Source of the DNA: Fonsecaea monophora
Lineage: Eukaryota; Ascomycota; Eurotiomycetes; Chaetothyriales; Herpotrichiellaceae
Assembly (NCBI RefSeq): GCF_001642475.1
Contig: NW_019174062.1
Coordinates: forward strand, 1-64,000
Direction of reading: 5' to 3'
DNA length: 64,000 nt
Below the pieces are notes generated by a model, which worked only from the letters and a program-made list of their open reading frames with translations, did no database searches and was not told the DNA's origin. A program made the position numbers and the translations under genes. Positions 23,013 to 33,607 of this stretch are shown in pieces (within the stretch, counting starts at the first letter, position 1; each line of letters begins with the position of its first letter).

Positions 23013-25086
23013 TCATAGCTTTGCAGAGCTCTTGGCCGTGTCTGTTTTGGACTTCTGCAACAGTCGTCTCATGACCTTGCCGCTTGGAGTGCGAGGAATG
23101 ACCTCGATAAAATGCACTCCAGCTGTCAACCATTTGTGTTTCGACAGGCGCGCCTCGATATAATCCTGGACTTCCTTGGCCGTCACTGTAGATCCTGGTG
23201 TCCTCACCACAAACGCCTTGGGGTACTCGCCGTCTCGTCTAGAATTTGTCAGAAGAGGCTGTACACAGCAATGAAGGTCCGCAACACGTGAAAGGGGGGA
23301 GGCTTGAGATGGCTTACCTCTTCTCACCAACGACTGCTGCATCGGCAATGCCCTGGTGGGTCAAGAGCACTTGCTCGATTTCCGCCGGGGCCACTTGAAG
23401 GCCTTTGACCTTGATGAGTTCCTTTTGATCCGTGTTACTGTCACTGTACCAGTCGCAAGTTGGCGTCCTCAAACCTACCTTGAGTCGATCGACAATATAC
23501 AGACAGCCCCTGTTGTCGATATAGCCAACATCGCCGGTCTTCAACCACCTGGTGCCATCATCGTCGTAGACGATGGTTTCCATTGTCTCCCGCGGCCTCT
23601 TGTAGTAGCCCTTCATGACGTTGGGTCCGGCGATCCATATTTCACCCACTGTATACGGGATCTCTGTTGACTGCTCAAAGCCATGCTCTGGCACCGGCAC
23701 GATCTTGGCCGACACATTGGGGTTGAGCCAACCAATGGACCGGCCGTCGTCCTCGTCGTCCTGAGCAAACCCCGTGGCCGAGCATGTCGTTTCGGTCAGC
23801 CCCCAGCCTTGCTTCACCTGGACGCCAGACCGCAAATGGGTCTTTTCGACCAGTCTGCCAATTTCCGGGTTCAACGGCGCCGAGCCCGTGACAACCGACT
23901 CGATGGCCTTCAAATTGTACGCCGTCGCGTTAGGGTGTTTGGACAGGGCGACCATCAAAGTGGGAACTCCCGTGAGGAAGGTGATGCGATAAATGTCGAG
24001 GAAGAGCAGGTACCGCTCGATGCTGTACTGCATCATGATGAAGACCTTGACACCCATTCGCGCCGCCGTCACGCAGTAGTACATTTGGCCCTATCTGGTG
24101 CGTGAGTAGAAGGGAACAATATGATGGAAGAAGAAGCATTCGGGGAGTTTCGGCTCACATAGGCATGAAACATGGGCAGAGGAGCAAGCCAGCGCTCGCC
24201 CGAGAGATCGATCCGGGCTTTGCGCTCGCGAGCGCGCGTCGTGTCCGCCACCATGTTCCGTTTGAATATGACCTGGAGGGAGTTTGCAATGACATTTTGG
24301 TGCGAAATTTCGACGCCCTTGGGGGTTCCAGTCGTGCTGGTTCATTGGTTCCGTCACGTTAGCCCTGTGGTTGTCGCAGTCTCGTCCAACATGACACCTT
24401 AGGTCCTCTTTAAAAAAGACATACATACCCGCTGGAGTAGTTGATTGCAACCGTCGTTTCCTGAGCTTCTTTGGCTGAAGATATCCTCTTCCACGTCCAT
24501 GTCGCGCTTTGTTGCTCCGTTGCCCAGATGTCGGTCCATGACGGTAGTCCACTCTGGGTCCTTTTGTCCAGAGGGTCGGCAAATTCGAACACTCTGTGCC
24601 TGGGGATGCCCACTTGCGCCGCGGCTTCCAATGCCGTCTGGACGCCCGCAGCGCTCGTGATGATCAGTTTCGCGTCCGAGTCCTTTAACTGGTAGCTGAG
24701 CTCTGAGATACTGAGCGATTAGCTGGAGTTCCAAACCCTCTCCTCTCCTCTCTCATTTCCATACCTGTCACTGAGGCGCTGGGACTACACCCCGTAAACA
24801 CGCACCCCGCTGCGACGGTGCCCCAGTAGAGGATGGGGAAATACAGCGAGTTTCCCGAGTAGAGCAGGACCTTGTCATTCTTTCCGAGACCGAGATCCTG
24901 TAAGCCCTTGGACAGTCTCTTGACGAGGATCTCGGCCTGGTCCAAACTGAAGCAACGAGCAGGACAGTCGGCGTCGAAGAATTGTGGGCGACGACGCTGT
25001 TCCCGGTCTCCCGACGAGAATATAAAGGTCGCCAGGTCAACCGGCGGGATGTCGACCGTGTATCTCGAATCGTGCCGAGTCGCCAT
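23013..25086 (-). CDS. Acyl-CoA ligase (4-coumarate-CoA ligase-like) 2, peroxisomal
   Basis: Six exons (25086-24765, 24702-24429, 24336-24159, 24090-23479, 23421-23318, 23238-23013) give 571 residues. The phosphate loop YSSGTTGTPKG near residue 197 is split by an intron. Further motifs are QGWGLTETTC, RWLKTGDVGYID, ELIKVKGLQVAPAEIE and the catalytic PRTPSGKVMRR. The start MATRHDS is followed at once by DIPPVDLATFIFSS, like the N-terminus of ligase 1 (DIPAKDLLSWIFDN). The protein ends in SSAKL, a canonical PTS1, so the acid is probably activated inside peroxisomes for beta-oxidation-type shortening. It differs clearly from ligase 1 and is not a recent tandem copy, so the two may act on different intermediates. 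Confidence 0.94.
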
Positions 25087-25538
25087 GTTGTCGGTCCAAG
25101 GACTCGTTTCGCTTCTCGCTATCAATGGCTCCAGAGTCCCGTGCACAGACTACTCATCGTCGCCAACGAGGTTTTGTAGTCCAGTCCCCAACACAACCGC
25201 ATCATACTTGTGCGGTGAATTGGAGTCACATGGTTTAAAATGAGTCCTTCCTAGCTCCGCATTTAGCCTGTTGGCCTCGGCTTTCTGCAACTCGGCGCCG
25301 CTCCAGGGTTCGTATGGATTACTATTCCTCCTTTTTACTCCAATAATTGAGATCCTCGTCTCCGAGCGAGGCCTAGTCCTTGCTCGTCGAGTGCTAAGCC
25401 CTCTGATAATACTTCTGCGTAAAGTTGCAAGAAGGTGAAACGGAAATACTCATAGAAACTTGCATTTACATTTTTTTTATGATTTATGGCGCCTTGGTGA
25501 GGGCTCAGTCCATTAAATTCGGCAGAAATAAGACGTTG
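25087..25538. other. Intergenic, upstream of ligase 2
   Basis: Promoter of ligase 2 and 3' flank of the CoA-transferase. It contains a short inverted repeat CCTCG...CGAGG around 25353-25370. Confidence 0.45.
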
Positions 25539-27266
25539 CTATTCCTTGACCACTTCAGTCAGTAGATCTTTCGGCCACCGCGCCTGGTCGACCCCGTTGC
25601 CCCTGGTTCCCACATTGAATCCCAAGCGCACCGTGTCTGGCGGAAACTGCAGGACGGGCTTGGGCGTTCGAAAGACGAGTCCGTCCAAGGCGCCCGAGGT
25701 CCTCTTCTCGAAAAACCCTGGGTTGAGGACCGTCTTGTCCTTCTTCATCATCTCAATGTACCGCGGGATCGTGTAGTTCATGCTGTGGTAGTGCCGGAAC
25801 GCCGCTCGGCCGTTCCTGGTCCAGAGATCCTCCCACACTTCGGCGGGGTACTCCCCGACCGTCAGGGCGAGCCACTGGTTGTAGTAGTTGAGGGAGGTGT
25901 CAACCAGGTACGAGCCGCCCTGGGAGGCTCGCTCCATGAGTGCGTGTAGCGCGCCACAGGTCCCGATGATGCCGGTGCAGTAGTCGGAATTGGGGAACAC
26001 GGGCGTCACGGCCTCGTCGTGGCCCATGGCGCGACCGTAGCCCATAGACACGCCTGTGTGAGCGTCGCTGATCGGCTGCCACCCGCTCCGGTGAGACAGA
26101 GGGCCGTCCCACCCGAAGCAGTTCTCGCGGATGTAAATGATGCCTCGATCCCGATTCTTGACCATGTCAAATACCTGGTCTTGGCCAAAGCCGTGTTTGG
26201 TCAGGACGTCTGGTCGGTAGCCGTTGACCACGACATCCGCCTCCAAGATGAGATTCTTCAGCTTCAATCGGTTCTCCTCCTGCCTCAGATCCAGCGAACA
26301 GTTCCACTTGCCCCAGTTGAGATCGGGCTGTAGACCCGAAAAGTCCGGGAGGTGAGAGGCCGTGACTCTCATGACACTGGCGCCGAGTTCCGCTAGCCCT
26401 CTCCCAATCGCAGGCCCCGCGATCACCCTGGTCAGATCGACGACCTTGAGACCAGCAAGCGGTCGTTGCGGGCTGGTGAGGCTGGTCGACGGCCACCACG
26501 CGGCCGCTTGACTGGATCCTGTGTACTTGGTGATCCGATACAAGTCAACCGTGGAGTTTGCTTTGCCTTGAGGACTGGCGGCGTACTGGTCAGGGCTCAA
26601 GCAAATGGTCGCGGCCTGGCGATACTTTTCGCCGAGGATCTCATCCCATTCCTCCGCGGTCTTCTCCTTCATGACCTTGATGAACGGGGTCCACGAGTCC
26701 TCGATGGTCGTGATTTCCGGCATGTCCCTGGGCATCCCAGCGGCCTCGAGCGACGGATCCGGATTGAGGCTTCCGTGGATGTGGAACCACTTGCCATCCT
26801 TGGTCTCATAAATGTTGTAGGCGGCGCGGCGATACAACGTTGATGCCATCTGGTGGAGATCGCAGTTTGGAAAGTACCTCGCATACCTCTCTGTGAGATC
26901 GCGGATTGGCGTCGGTGATATGGGAGCAGAGAAGTCCGGGTCGACCTCGAGAACGATCGACGACATGAAAAACAACTGTGCGTGGTCCGTGTTGATGCGG
27001 ATCTCCTTGGGGGGTTCCTGGTACTTTCTGCCCAGTAACGCGTTGATCATGACAGCCTCGAAGCCTTTCAGGGAGGCCACACTCTCGGCCAGTCTCCAGT
27101 TGATGGCAATACTGGGCGCTGCTGAGCCTTCAAATTTGACGTGCTGGGCCAGGTCCCTGCATTCTGCCGGCAACGAATGCTGCAATCGGGTCCCCAAAAT
27201 CCCAGTCTCCAGCAACGTCTTGCATTCCTCTGGCACCGAATAGGGCTGCGACCGCTCTGGCTTCAT
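25539..27266 (-). CDS. Class III CoA-transferase (CaiB/BaiF family)
   Basis: Intronless, 575 residues, starting at MKPERSQP. The recognisable part begins near PLAGLKVVDLTRVIAGP with the usual GRGLAELGASVMRV strand-turn. Family landmarks are DLRQEENRLKLKNLI, ADVVVNGYRPDVL and the segment PVFPNSDYCTGIIGTCGALHAL, whose Asp (about residue 427) matches the catalytic aspartate that forms the acyl anhydride. The enzyme moves CoA between acids without ATP, for example from succinyl-CoA. Fungal members of this long type carry an extra N-terminal half-domain, as here. In this cluster it could activate or recycle a pathway acid; the donor and acceptor are unknown. It has no PTS1 (ends EVVKE). Confidence 0.92.
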   Translation of the reverse strand: MKPERSQPYSVPEECKTLLETGILGTRLQHSLPAECRDLAQHVKFEGSAAPSIAINWRLAESVASLKGFEAVMINALLGRKYQEPPKEIRINTDHAQLFFMSSIVLEVDPDFSAPISPTPIRDLTERYARYFPNCDLHQMASTLYRRAAYNIYETKDGKWFHIHGSLNPDPSLEAAGMPRDMPEITTIEDSWTPFIKVMKEKTAEEWDEILGEKYRQAATICLSPDQYAASPQGKANSTVDLYRITKYTGSSQAAAWWPSTSLTSPQRPLAGLKVVDLTRVIAGPAIGRGLAELGASVMRVTASHLPDFSGLQPDLNWGKWNCSLDLRQEENRLKLKNLILEADVVVNGYRPDVLTKHGFGQDQVFDMVKNRDRGIIYIRENCFGWDGPLSHRSGWQPISDAHTGVSMGYGRAMGHDEAVTPVFPNSDYCTGIIGTCGALHALMERASQGGSYLVDTSLNYYNQWLALTVGEYPAEVWEDLWTRNGRAAFRHYHSMNYTIPRYIEMMKKDKTVLNPGFFEKRTSGALDGLVFRTPKPVLQFPPDTVRLGFNVGTRGNGVDQARWPKDLLTEVVKE

Positions 27267-28200
27267 TGTGGTTGATTTTTTACTTCTTTTCCTATCGCGA
27301 CCTGTCCTGTCCCATGTAGACAATATTCGTTCGTGTTGAACATATGTATATCAACGCATGGGTATGTGGGGAGGAAGGATGGGTCGCCCACAAAGGAACC
27401 CAGGACTGGAGCAATCTGCCTCGTCCATGATAGACCAAGCAAACAAAAGCCTTTGCCGACGTGGGCCAGGACCGAAGTCAATCCCCACCTGATATTCACG
27501 AGGCCGACGCAGACCTTTTGGGTGTGACGCCGAGACCTGCTCGGCGGACATCTCGGCCAGTTGTGACCTTAACTTACTTGCTGGGGTTTTCTTCGCATCT
27601 TGCCCGCTTGGTAGTTCTGTACCCAGGAGAAGCAGAAGTTGGCATAGTGTTCCACTCCATTGTTCTAAAAGTAGGCTTTGGGTCGTATCACCGTCCTGTC
27701 TGGTCCAGTGACCGCCCATTGGTTATTGGTTGATATTGAAAAGCTAAGATAACAAGTAAGCATAGTAGCCAAGGTTAGTTGGAGTTTTTAAAGATGTCGC
27801 CAAAGCTACCCTTTGAATCAAGTCGATATCGCTCTTGTTCAAGTGCCGCAATTTCGAGTACTACAGATGGTTAAGCTCTTTTACCATCAATCAACACATT
27901 ATGTGCTCATGGCTCTTGAGGCGGGTTACTTTGATGAAATTCTTGCTTTTCTACACTGGGACGAAATACGAGAGACGCCAAGTAGACGAGTGAGGGAGTA
28001 TTGCTCAACCTCTCTCAATAGAAACCATGCATTGACACCACCAGGCAGGCACATGCCGAGACGGGCCTGACATATTCCATTCTAAGCAAGACGGGAAAAG
28101 GATTGTCTTTGTGTCGTGTCGTGCCGTGTCGCCACCAAGTTCCCAGACAGCAGAGATAATCTCGCCCACCCGTCGTAGATCGCACGTATAGGCGGGTTGG
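27267..28200. other. Intergenic, upstream of CoA-transferase
   Basis: Promoter of the CoA-transferase and 3' flank of the AtuA-like gene. No gene is recognised. Confidence 0.5.
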
Positions 28201-30693
28201 CTACAGAACCGCCTCCTTGGCGAGAAACTTTTCCGGAATGTCGACGTGTCGTGCGCGCAGGTACTCGGCCAGATTCTACCATAGAGTATCAGTAAGCGAG
28301 GCTCAATCTTACACTCAGAGGTAAGAATGACAACAACGAAAAAAGGACTCTTACCTTGCCCAGAGCGTCCATCTTGACCGAAGTGCTCACCCCCGCGCCA
28401 AGGAGACCGTGAATGACAAAGTGGACGGCGTGGAGGTGGGGGATTTCGCACCGCTCTATGTATGTCTCGGGGGTTGCTTCGCGTGCGAGGAGCTCTGATA
28501 TCATTAATTGGGTTAGACATTGTTTCTTTCCAATACGAACTTTGTCGGAATTTCCAGACGGAGAGAGGACATAAGAACACAACTCACCTCGCAACCGCTC
28601 CGTCGTGAGGAGATTCCTCAGCCACTCGAACTTTTCTGACTCGTGGAGACCTCTGGGGATGAAGAAGCCGACATTGACGTTGGCCCCCTTGTCGCCACTG
28701 CGGGCGTAGACGGCAAGTCCTAGTGGCGCCTTGACGGTTGGTCCAAAGGAGGACAACGGCACCGGGTCCACGGGCTGGTAGTCTGGCTGTTGTGGGAGGA
28801 GGTGGACGGGCGTGTAGGCTCCGGGTCGTGCAACGGGTATGCCTTCCCCGTCATTGCCGCCTTGTGAAGCGAAGAAGACGCGCAGCTGGACGTGGCTCTG
28901 GTTGACCAGCCCCGGGAAGTACGTCGACATTTGTTTCGGTTCTGCTGTCCTAAAATCCACGTTGGCCGTGAGGCCCGGGTACCCAGACAGCTGGTTGCTC
29001 ATGAGAGGACCGAGGAAGCGCCCTGCCCTCAGATACTGTGGGTCTTGAGCCTGTGCGAGGACTCGGAGCTGCAGTGTCGCTTCGAGCTGGTTCTCTGGGT
29101 TCTCCTTGGGTGTTCCGTAGAGCTGGAAATCCAGGACGTCGTACTTGTTGTCGTTCAGTATCTTGCGGGTCATGATCTCGAAGCTCTGCGCCTTTTCCTT
29201 GTAGTCTAGGCCGGTCACGTAGACGGACACTTCGGCCTGGTAGCCTCCCAGTGCCATGATGGCAATCTTGAGAGTTTCGGGAGCCAAAAGGCCTGTAGAA
29301 TAGATTAGTTAGCCCGCAAGTCACTGTTTCGCACGAAAAGTATCCAGTAAGATGTGACAAGCGAAGCCAAGTGTAGAGGGAAAAACACACCTTTGAACCC
29401 CGAAACGTACACCTTGTCCTTGTCAACCTGCTCGACTTTCAGGCCAGACAGATCGGCAATCACGTCGGGGTTGTAGTAGAATTGTCCTTGAATCTCGTAT
29501 AGCAGCTGGCCCCGGACCGTGTCCACCGTCACACTGGGTTTCACGTTAGTCGGCGCACCACACGATTGTGCTCAAGGAGAAGAAGGTTGATAGAAGGACG
29601 CACACGCCATTTTGATTCGAGTGCTTCTGAATCACACTCGTCCCGTCTATTGCAATCGCGGCAACCGGGTAGGATAAGTCATAGTAGTTGGGGAAGAGAC
29701 TCTTAAACCCTCCAAAGTTGCCTCCAGTCTGTGTCAAGGATCGTTTAGCTGGATGTAGATATCCTTGAGGCGATATTCAAGACAGAGAACCACTTACGAC
29801 GTAGCATCCGCATTCAATCAGATGTCCAGCAACCAGGGAGCCCGCGAGTTTGTCGACGTCGGTCCGCTTCCAACCGTGCCACCAGGCGGCGACACCCATG
29901 ACCTTGTAGCCAAACCAGTCAGTCCCACATCCGTGCACCAGAACGAGACGTTGCTACTCACCGTGCTCGCGTCCGTGCATCGTCCACAGATGACAATGTC
30001 CGCCCCGGCCTCCAATGCCTCGACAATCCCCCAACAGCCCGTGTACGCCAGGGCGAGGATAACATCCGGGTACTTCTGCCTCCAACTTCGAAAGCCCCCA
30101 GTCGCCCTCGTCAGGGGCTGTACATCGAGCTTATCGATCTCGGGCAGCAAGTTGTCGCCGGTCACGTACGCGACTTTTTTCGAGCAACCCCGTGACACCA
30201 GGAGTTTTTGGACCTCTTGCGCGAGCACTTTGGGATTGAGACCGCCGGCGTTGACGGCGATGCGGAGGTTCGGGTTTCTGTAGTTGATGTATTCGTCCAG
30301 AGCGTCGCGTAGGGAATACAGGAACCCAGGCTCGTAGCCGCCTTTCTTGCCGTCGCGAACCTGGAGTGACCGCGAGGCCAAGTTGAACTGGGAAACGTGA
30401 GCTATCAATCATTGTTATTTCTCGAGGGCGTTTGACAGGGACATACCTCTGAAAGCCAATCCCCAATGATGGCATCGACCGTCGTCTTACCCTTGAGCAT
30501 CGACTTCAGCCCTAATTCATCCCAGCATCACCATTAGCTGTCTGTCTGTTCCATCCACGCGTCTGTTGATCTTGTTGTCGAGGAATCCAGGATATTATGC
30601 TCGTCACTCACCATCCAGTCGATCCCCCGTCGACCCAGACACGTTTCCGACCAGGACCGGCCGTGATCCTTTCCCTGTTAAATTGGTCGCCAT
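28201..30693 (-). CDS. AtuA-like (DUF1446) protein
   Basis: Nine exons (30693-30612, 30511-30447, 30387-29962, 29902-29798, 29728-29604, 29533-29391, 29292-28588, 28494-28355, 28275-28201) join in frame to 621 residues. The N-terminal AtuA domain shows RPVLVGNVSGSTGDRLDG, RIAVNAGGLNPK, YTGCWGIVEALEAGADIVI and CGRCTDAST. The last ~110 residues, after AVYARSGDKGANVNVGF, match the C-terminal domain found in AtuA-type proteins. In Pseudomonas, atuA belongs to the acyclic terpene (citronellol/geraniol) utilisation operon, but its reaction is not established. Its position beside a CoA-transferase, acyl-CoA ligases and acetoacetyl-CoA synthetase fits catabolism of branched or isoprenoid acids. No geranyl-CoA carboxylase subunit is in this window. 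Confidence 0.92.
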
Positions 30694-31252
30694 ATTGTGT
30701 CCGTTGGTCTCCTCAATATATACCTGTCTATTCTCACTGCATCGATCGGTCCCAGGAAGCGGAACTGTTTTTCGCGAACGAGAATCAAACACTAGAGAGA
30801 TCAGCAACGACAGATGTATGTCTTCTCTCTTACAATCCAAGCTGTCATCAAACTCGTTGACGTCTATGTCGTCCCATAATTTTATTCCACGCTTCGCCTC
30901 GCCCAAGTTCCGTACACCTCGGCAATGGTGGCCGTGTAACTCCAATCTTTCCCCATTCATGAGGTGAGGAGGTACAGGTACGTGGCTAGGGGCTCTCGGC
31001 TTTTCTTCGCCGATGCAGGCTATTAGGGCTACTAGGCCACTACTAGTCACTACTTGTACTCTCTGTGGAACCTTACCCGAGCCTGGCGGCTAGGGTGGAA
31101 AGAAGGCGGCGCCTTGGAGTATCATTTCGGCCCGACATTTCTACAGGAAGTTTCCAAGCAGAATGTTGGAGAAATCTGTCTCTATTCGGTAAAGCATCCA
31201 GACAAGACAACTCATTACGATAGATACATATACTCGTGGAATGTGGCTGGTC
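30694..31252. other. Intergenic, upstream of the AtuA-like gene
   Basis: Promoter of the AtuA-like gene and 3' end of the hydrolase. No coding signal is recognised. Confidence 0.5.
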
Positions 31253-32466
31253 TCACGGTGCAACATGATTCTTCAGCCATTCGATGATGAGGCCATCAGT
31301 CTTTCTTCGCACCGCAGGATCCGTCCATTTGGAACCCATGGCATAGATATGGAGTTGGCCCCATTCGATGACCAGCTTGGATTCCACGCCGGCCGAGTGG
31401 CACATCTGCGCCCATTGCTCCGAGTCATATCTCGCGAACTCGGCGCCGCCGGTGAAAATGAGCTGCGGGCTTAACCCGCTGAGCTCTTCGGGCTGGCGAT
31501 ACAGAGGATTGACCTCTGGAGATTCGGGTGGCCAGTCCCCGATAAACATCTGCACCAGTGCAGGCACCGCCTTGTTGGCCATGACAAAGTAGTCGCTCTC
31601 CACGGCCGGGTTCCCTCCTACGTAGGCCTTGAGGGCCATGTCGATCCAGGGGGAGATCAACACCGTTGCCGCTGGTTGTGGCAGATTGAGCCGCTTGACT
31701 TCGAAGCCCGCGAGGATACAGAGTCCACCTAGATAGCCGAGGGATGTCAGTGCGGGAGATGGTGTAAAAGGGACATGGAGAGCATTAGGGCCTGCTCACC
31801 TCCAGCAGAATCCCCCATGAATACGATATTCTGGGCCGCGACGCCATTGTCAAGCAAGTACTGGTATGCTTGGATGAAAGCATTCCTCTGTGCTGGGTGG
31901 CTCGCTTTGGTTGTGAGGGCTACCGAACTCGCTTTAGTTCTCTCTTTCTCTCTCTTTTCTCTCGTAAAAAAGCCTAGCACTCCCAGATTGGACTCAAACT
32001 CACGGTATTCGACGCTGTAGAACGCCAGATCGAGATCCCTTCGCGCCGACTCCGCAACCCACCGTTCCAGATAGTTGACATACATCCTGGCCTCACCACG
32101 GGCGTAGCCTCCCCCATGAGCGAACAAGACGACGCATCTCTGCTTCTTCCCGTCGTCTTTCGGTTGCGCAAAGTCGGAAAGCCCTCGTGTCCCCGGGATG
32201 AGGTACGCGGGCACCTTCTCGTCCACCTGGCGCGCTCGTCGCCGAGACAGATCCCCCACGGGGAGTCGGTGCGTCAAGTCGGGAAAAGTCAGAGCAGCCG
32301 CACCGAGGTATGCTCGCTGGATCTGGAGTCGTAGGGACTGGAAGACCGGGAAGTGTGGTAGGAGCAAACGCCGTAGAAGGACGAGCGAGATCTGGGAGAA
32401 GAATGTGTGTATGAAGAGTAATGTCCTCAGCGGATGTTTCAGGAGGAGGAGGACGAGGTTCGCCAT
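31253..32466 (-). CDS. Alpha/beta hydrolase, HSL-type esterase/lipase
   Basis: Three exons (32466-32004, 31919-31800, 31728-31253) give 352 residues. A hydrophobic N-terminal stretch (LVLLLLKHPLRTLLFIHTF) may anchor it to a membrane. The oxyanion motif HGGGY is near residue 117, and the nucleophile elbow GDSAGGG with Ser near 191 spans an exon junction. Asp in ARYDSEQW and His in GQLHIYA are candidates to complete the triad. The 84-nt segment 31920-32003 is stop-free and in frame, but GTGAGT/CGGTAG splice sites and restoration of the family stretch EYPLTTKASHPAQ support it as an intron. It could hydrolyse esters or lactones made by the Baeyer-Villiger enzyme. It shares a promoter region with the small protein at 32834. 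Confidence 0.9.
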
Positions 32467-32833
32467 GGTTGTATAGGAAAGAATAAAGATTACATGCACA
32501 GTCTGGGCAATTTGGTGGAAGACAGACGGTTTTCCCAGCTCCTACTTCTCAATAAATAAAACTCGAGCGACTGTCCTGGACTGAGGAGGGGTTCGCTCAA
32601 TCAAGATTCGAAGCGGTCTCGGTATTGCCCGCCTGGCCTGAACCGAAGCGTCGTTCTCGTTTCCCATCCCAGTCGGACTCCCTAGGCCGAGATTTTGTAG
32701 ACTGCGACCCCAGCTCGGCTGCTCGCGATGATATCATCCATCTCCCTCCTCCATCTATATCTGGGACGGTGCTGTCGATGTATCTGTCCTGCTTGACACC
32801 ACAAAGGACTCAGTCTTATGTTCACACTCGGTC
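32467..32833. promoter_or_regulatory. Divergent promoter of hydrolase and small orphan gene
   Basis: This 367-bp region lies between two start codons facing away from each other. No clear TATA box or dyad was found. Confidence 0.45.
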
Positions 32834-33357
32834 ATGGCATCCAACGGAGATTTAATCGAGCTGAAACTCGACGGCGTGGTCCGCTATACCCTACGCACAG
32901 CTGACGCGGGCGACACCATAATAGACGCCAAATGGATCTCAACGCGCACCCTCGCCACCGGCCAGACAGGAACCGGTCGCGCCGTTCGACGAAAGACGAC
33001 GACAACGACGACCGAGGAATCATCGAGCGGAAAATCCGGCTTCGAGGGAGCGTGGACCATCGAATATTATGGACCGGATGGCAATTTGGCAGTCACGCCC
33101 TTCCTTCTAGACCTGGTTAAAAAGGGAGAGGTATTGTCATCCACTTTTTGCCATGTTTCTTTTCAGGTTTGCTGGTGGCCCGTGGGCGGGCCAGTATTTT
33201 CACATATACATATACACATGCTAACCAAATAACCCTGCTGCTTGTACAGATTTACCATGGAAAGTGGGCAGACCCGAAAGGGCGACCTTTGCTGGAAGGC
33301 TTCGGCTTCGAGGACGACGGGAAGCTGTACATGAGATATGGAGATAGATGGGTGTAA
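32834..33357 (+). CDS. Small hypothetical protein
   Basis: Two exons (32834-33130, 33250-33357) encode 134 residues with no recognised family. It starts MASNGDLIELKLDGVVRYTL, has a Thr/Ser-rich insert near residues 58-65, and ends KLYMRYGDRWV. The repeated pattern of short strands (WTIEYYGPDGN, GFGFEDDGKLYMRYG) suggests an all-beta fold. There is no signal peptide or membrane segment. The intron has a GT donor, an AG acceptor and keeps frame, and the start has a good context after GGTC, so it is probably a real gene. It is divergent from the hydrolase and lies inside the catabolic block, so co-regulation is possible; function is unknown. Confidence 0.7.
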
Positions 33358-33607
33358 ATCACATCCGGGTATGTGTTTGCGCAGTCATGTTGTATTACCG
33401 AGCGTGCGTCGCTGTGGACTTCATCTTTGCCATCGAAAGAGTCTTGGAGAAGACTGATGGGGGCACAATACATCGTGCTCTAGAATGTATCGAATCTCTC
33501 CATGGCCTGCTTCTCGTCGTTCATTCGCTCTACCCGAACTACTTTACACAGACACTACCAATCCACATGGCCCATCGGCCAGCCGACGGAGTCTCGTCCT
33601 CTGTGTT

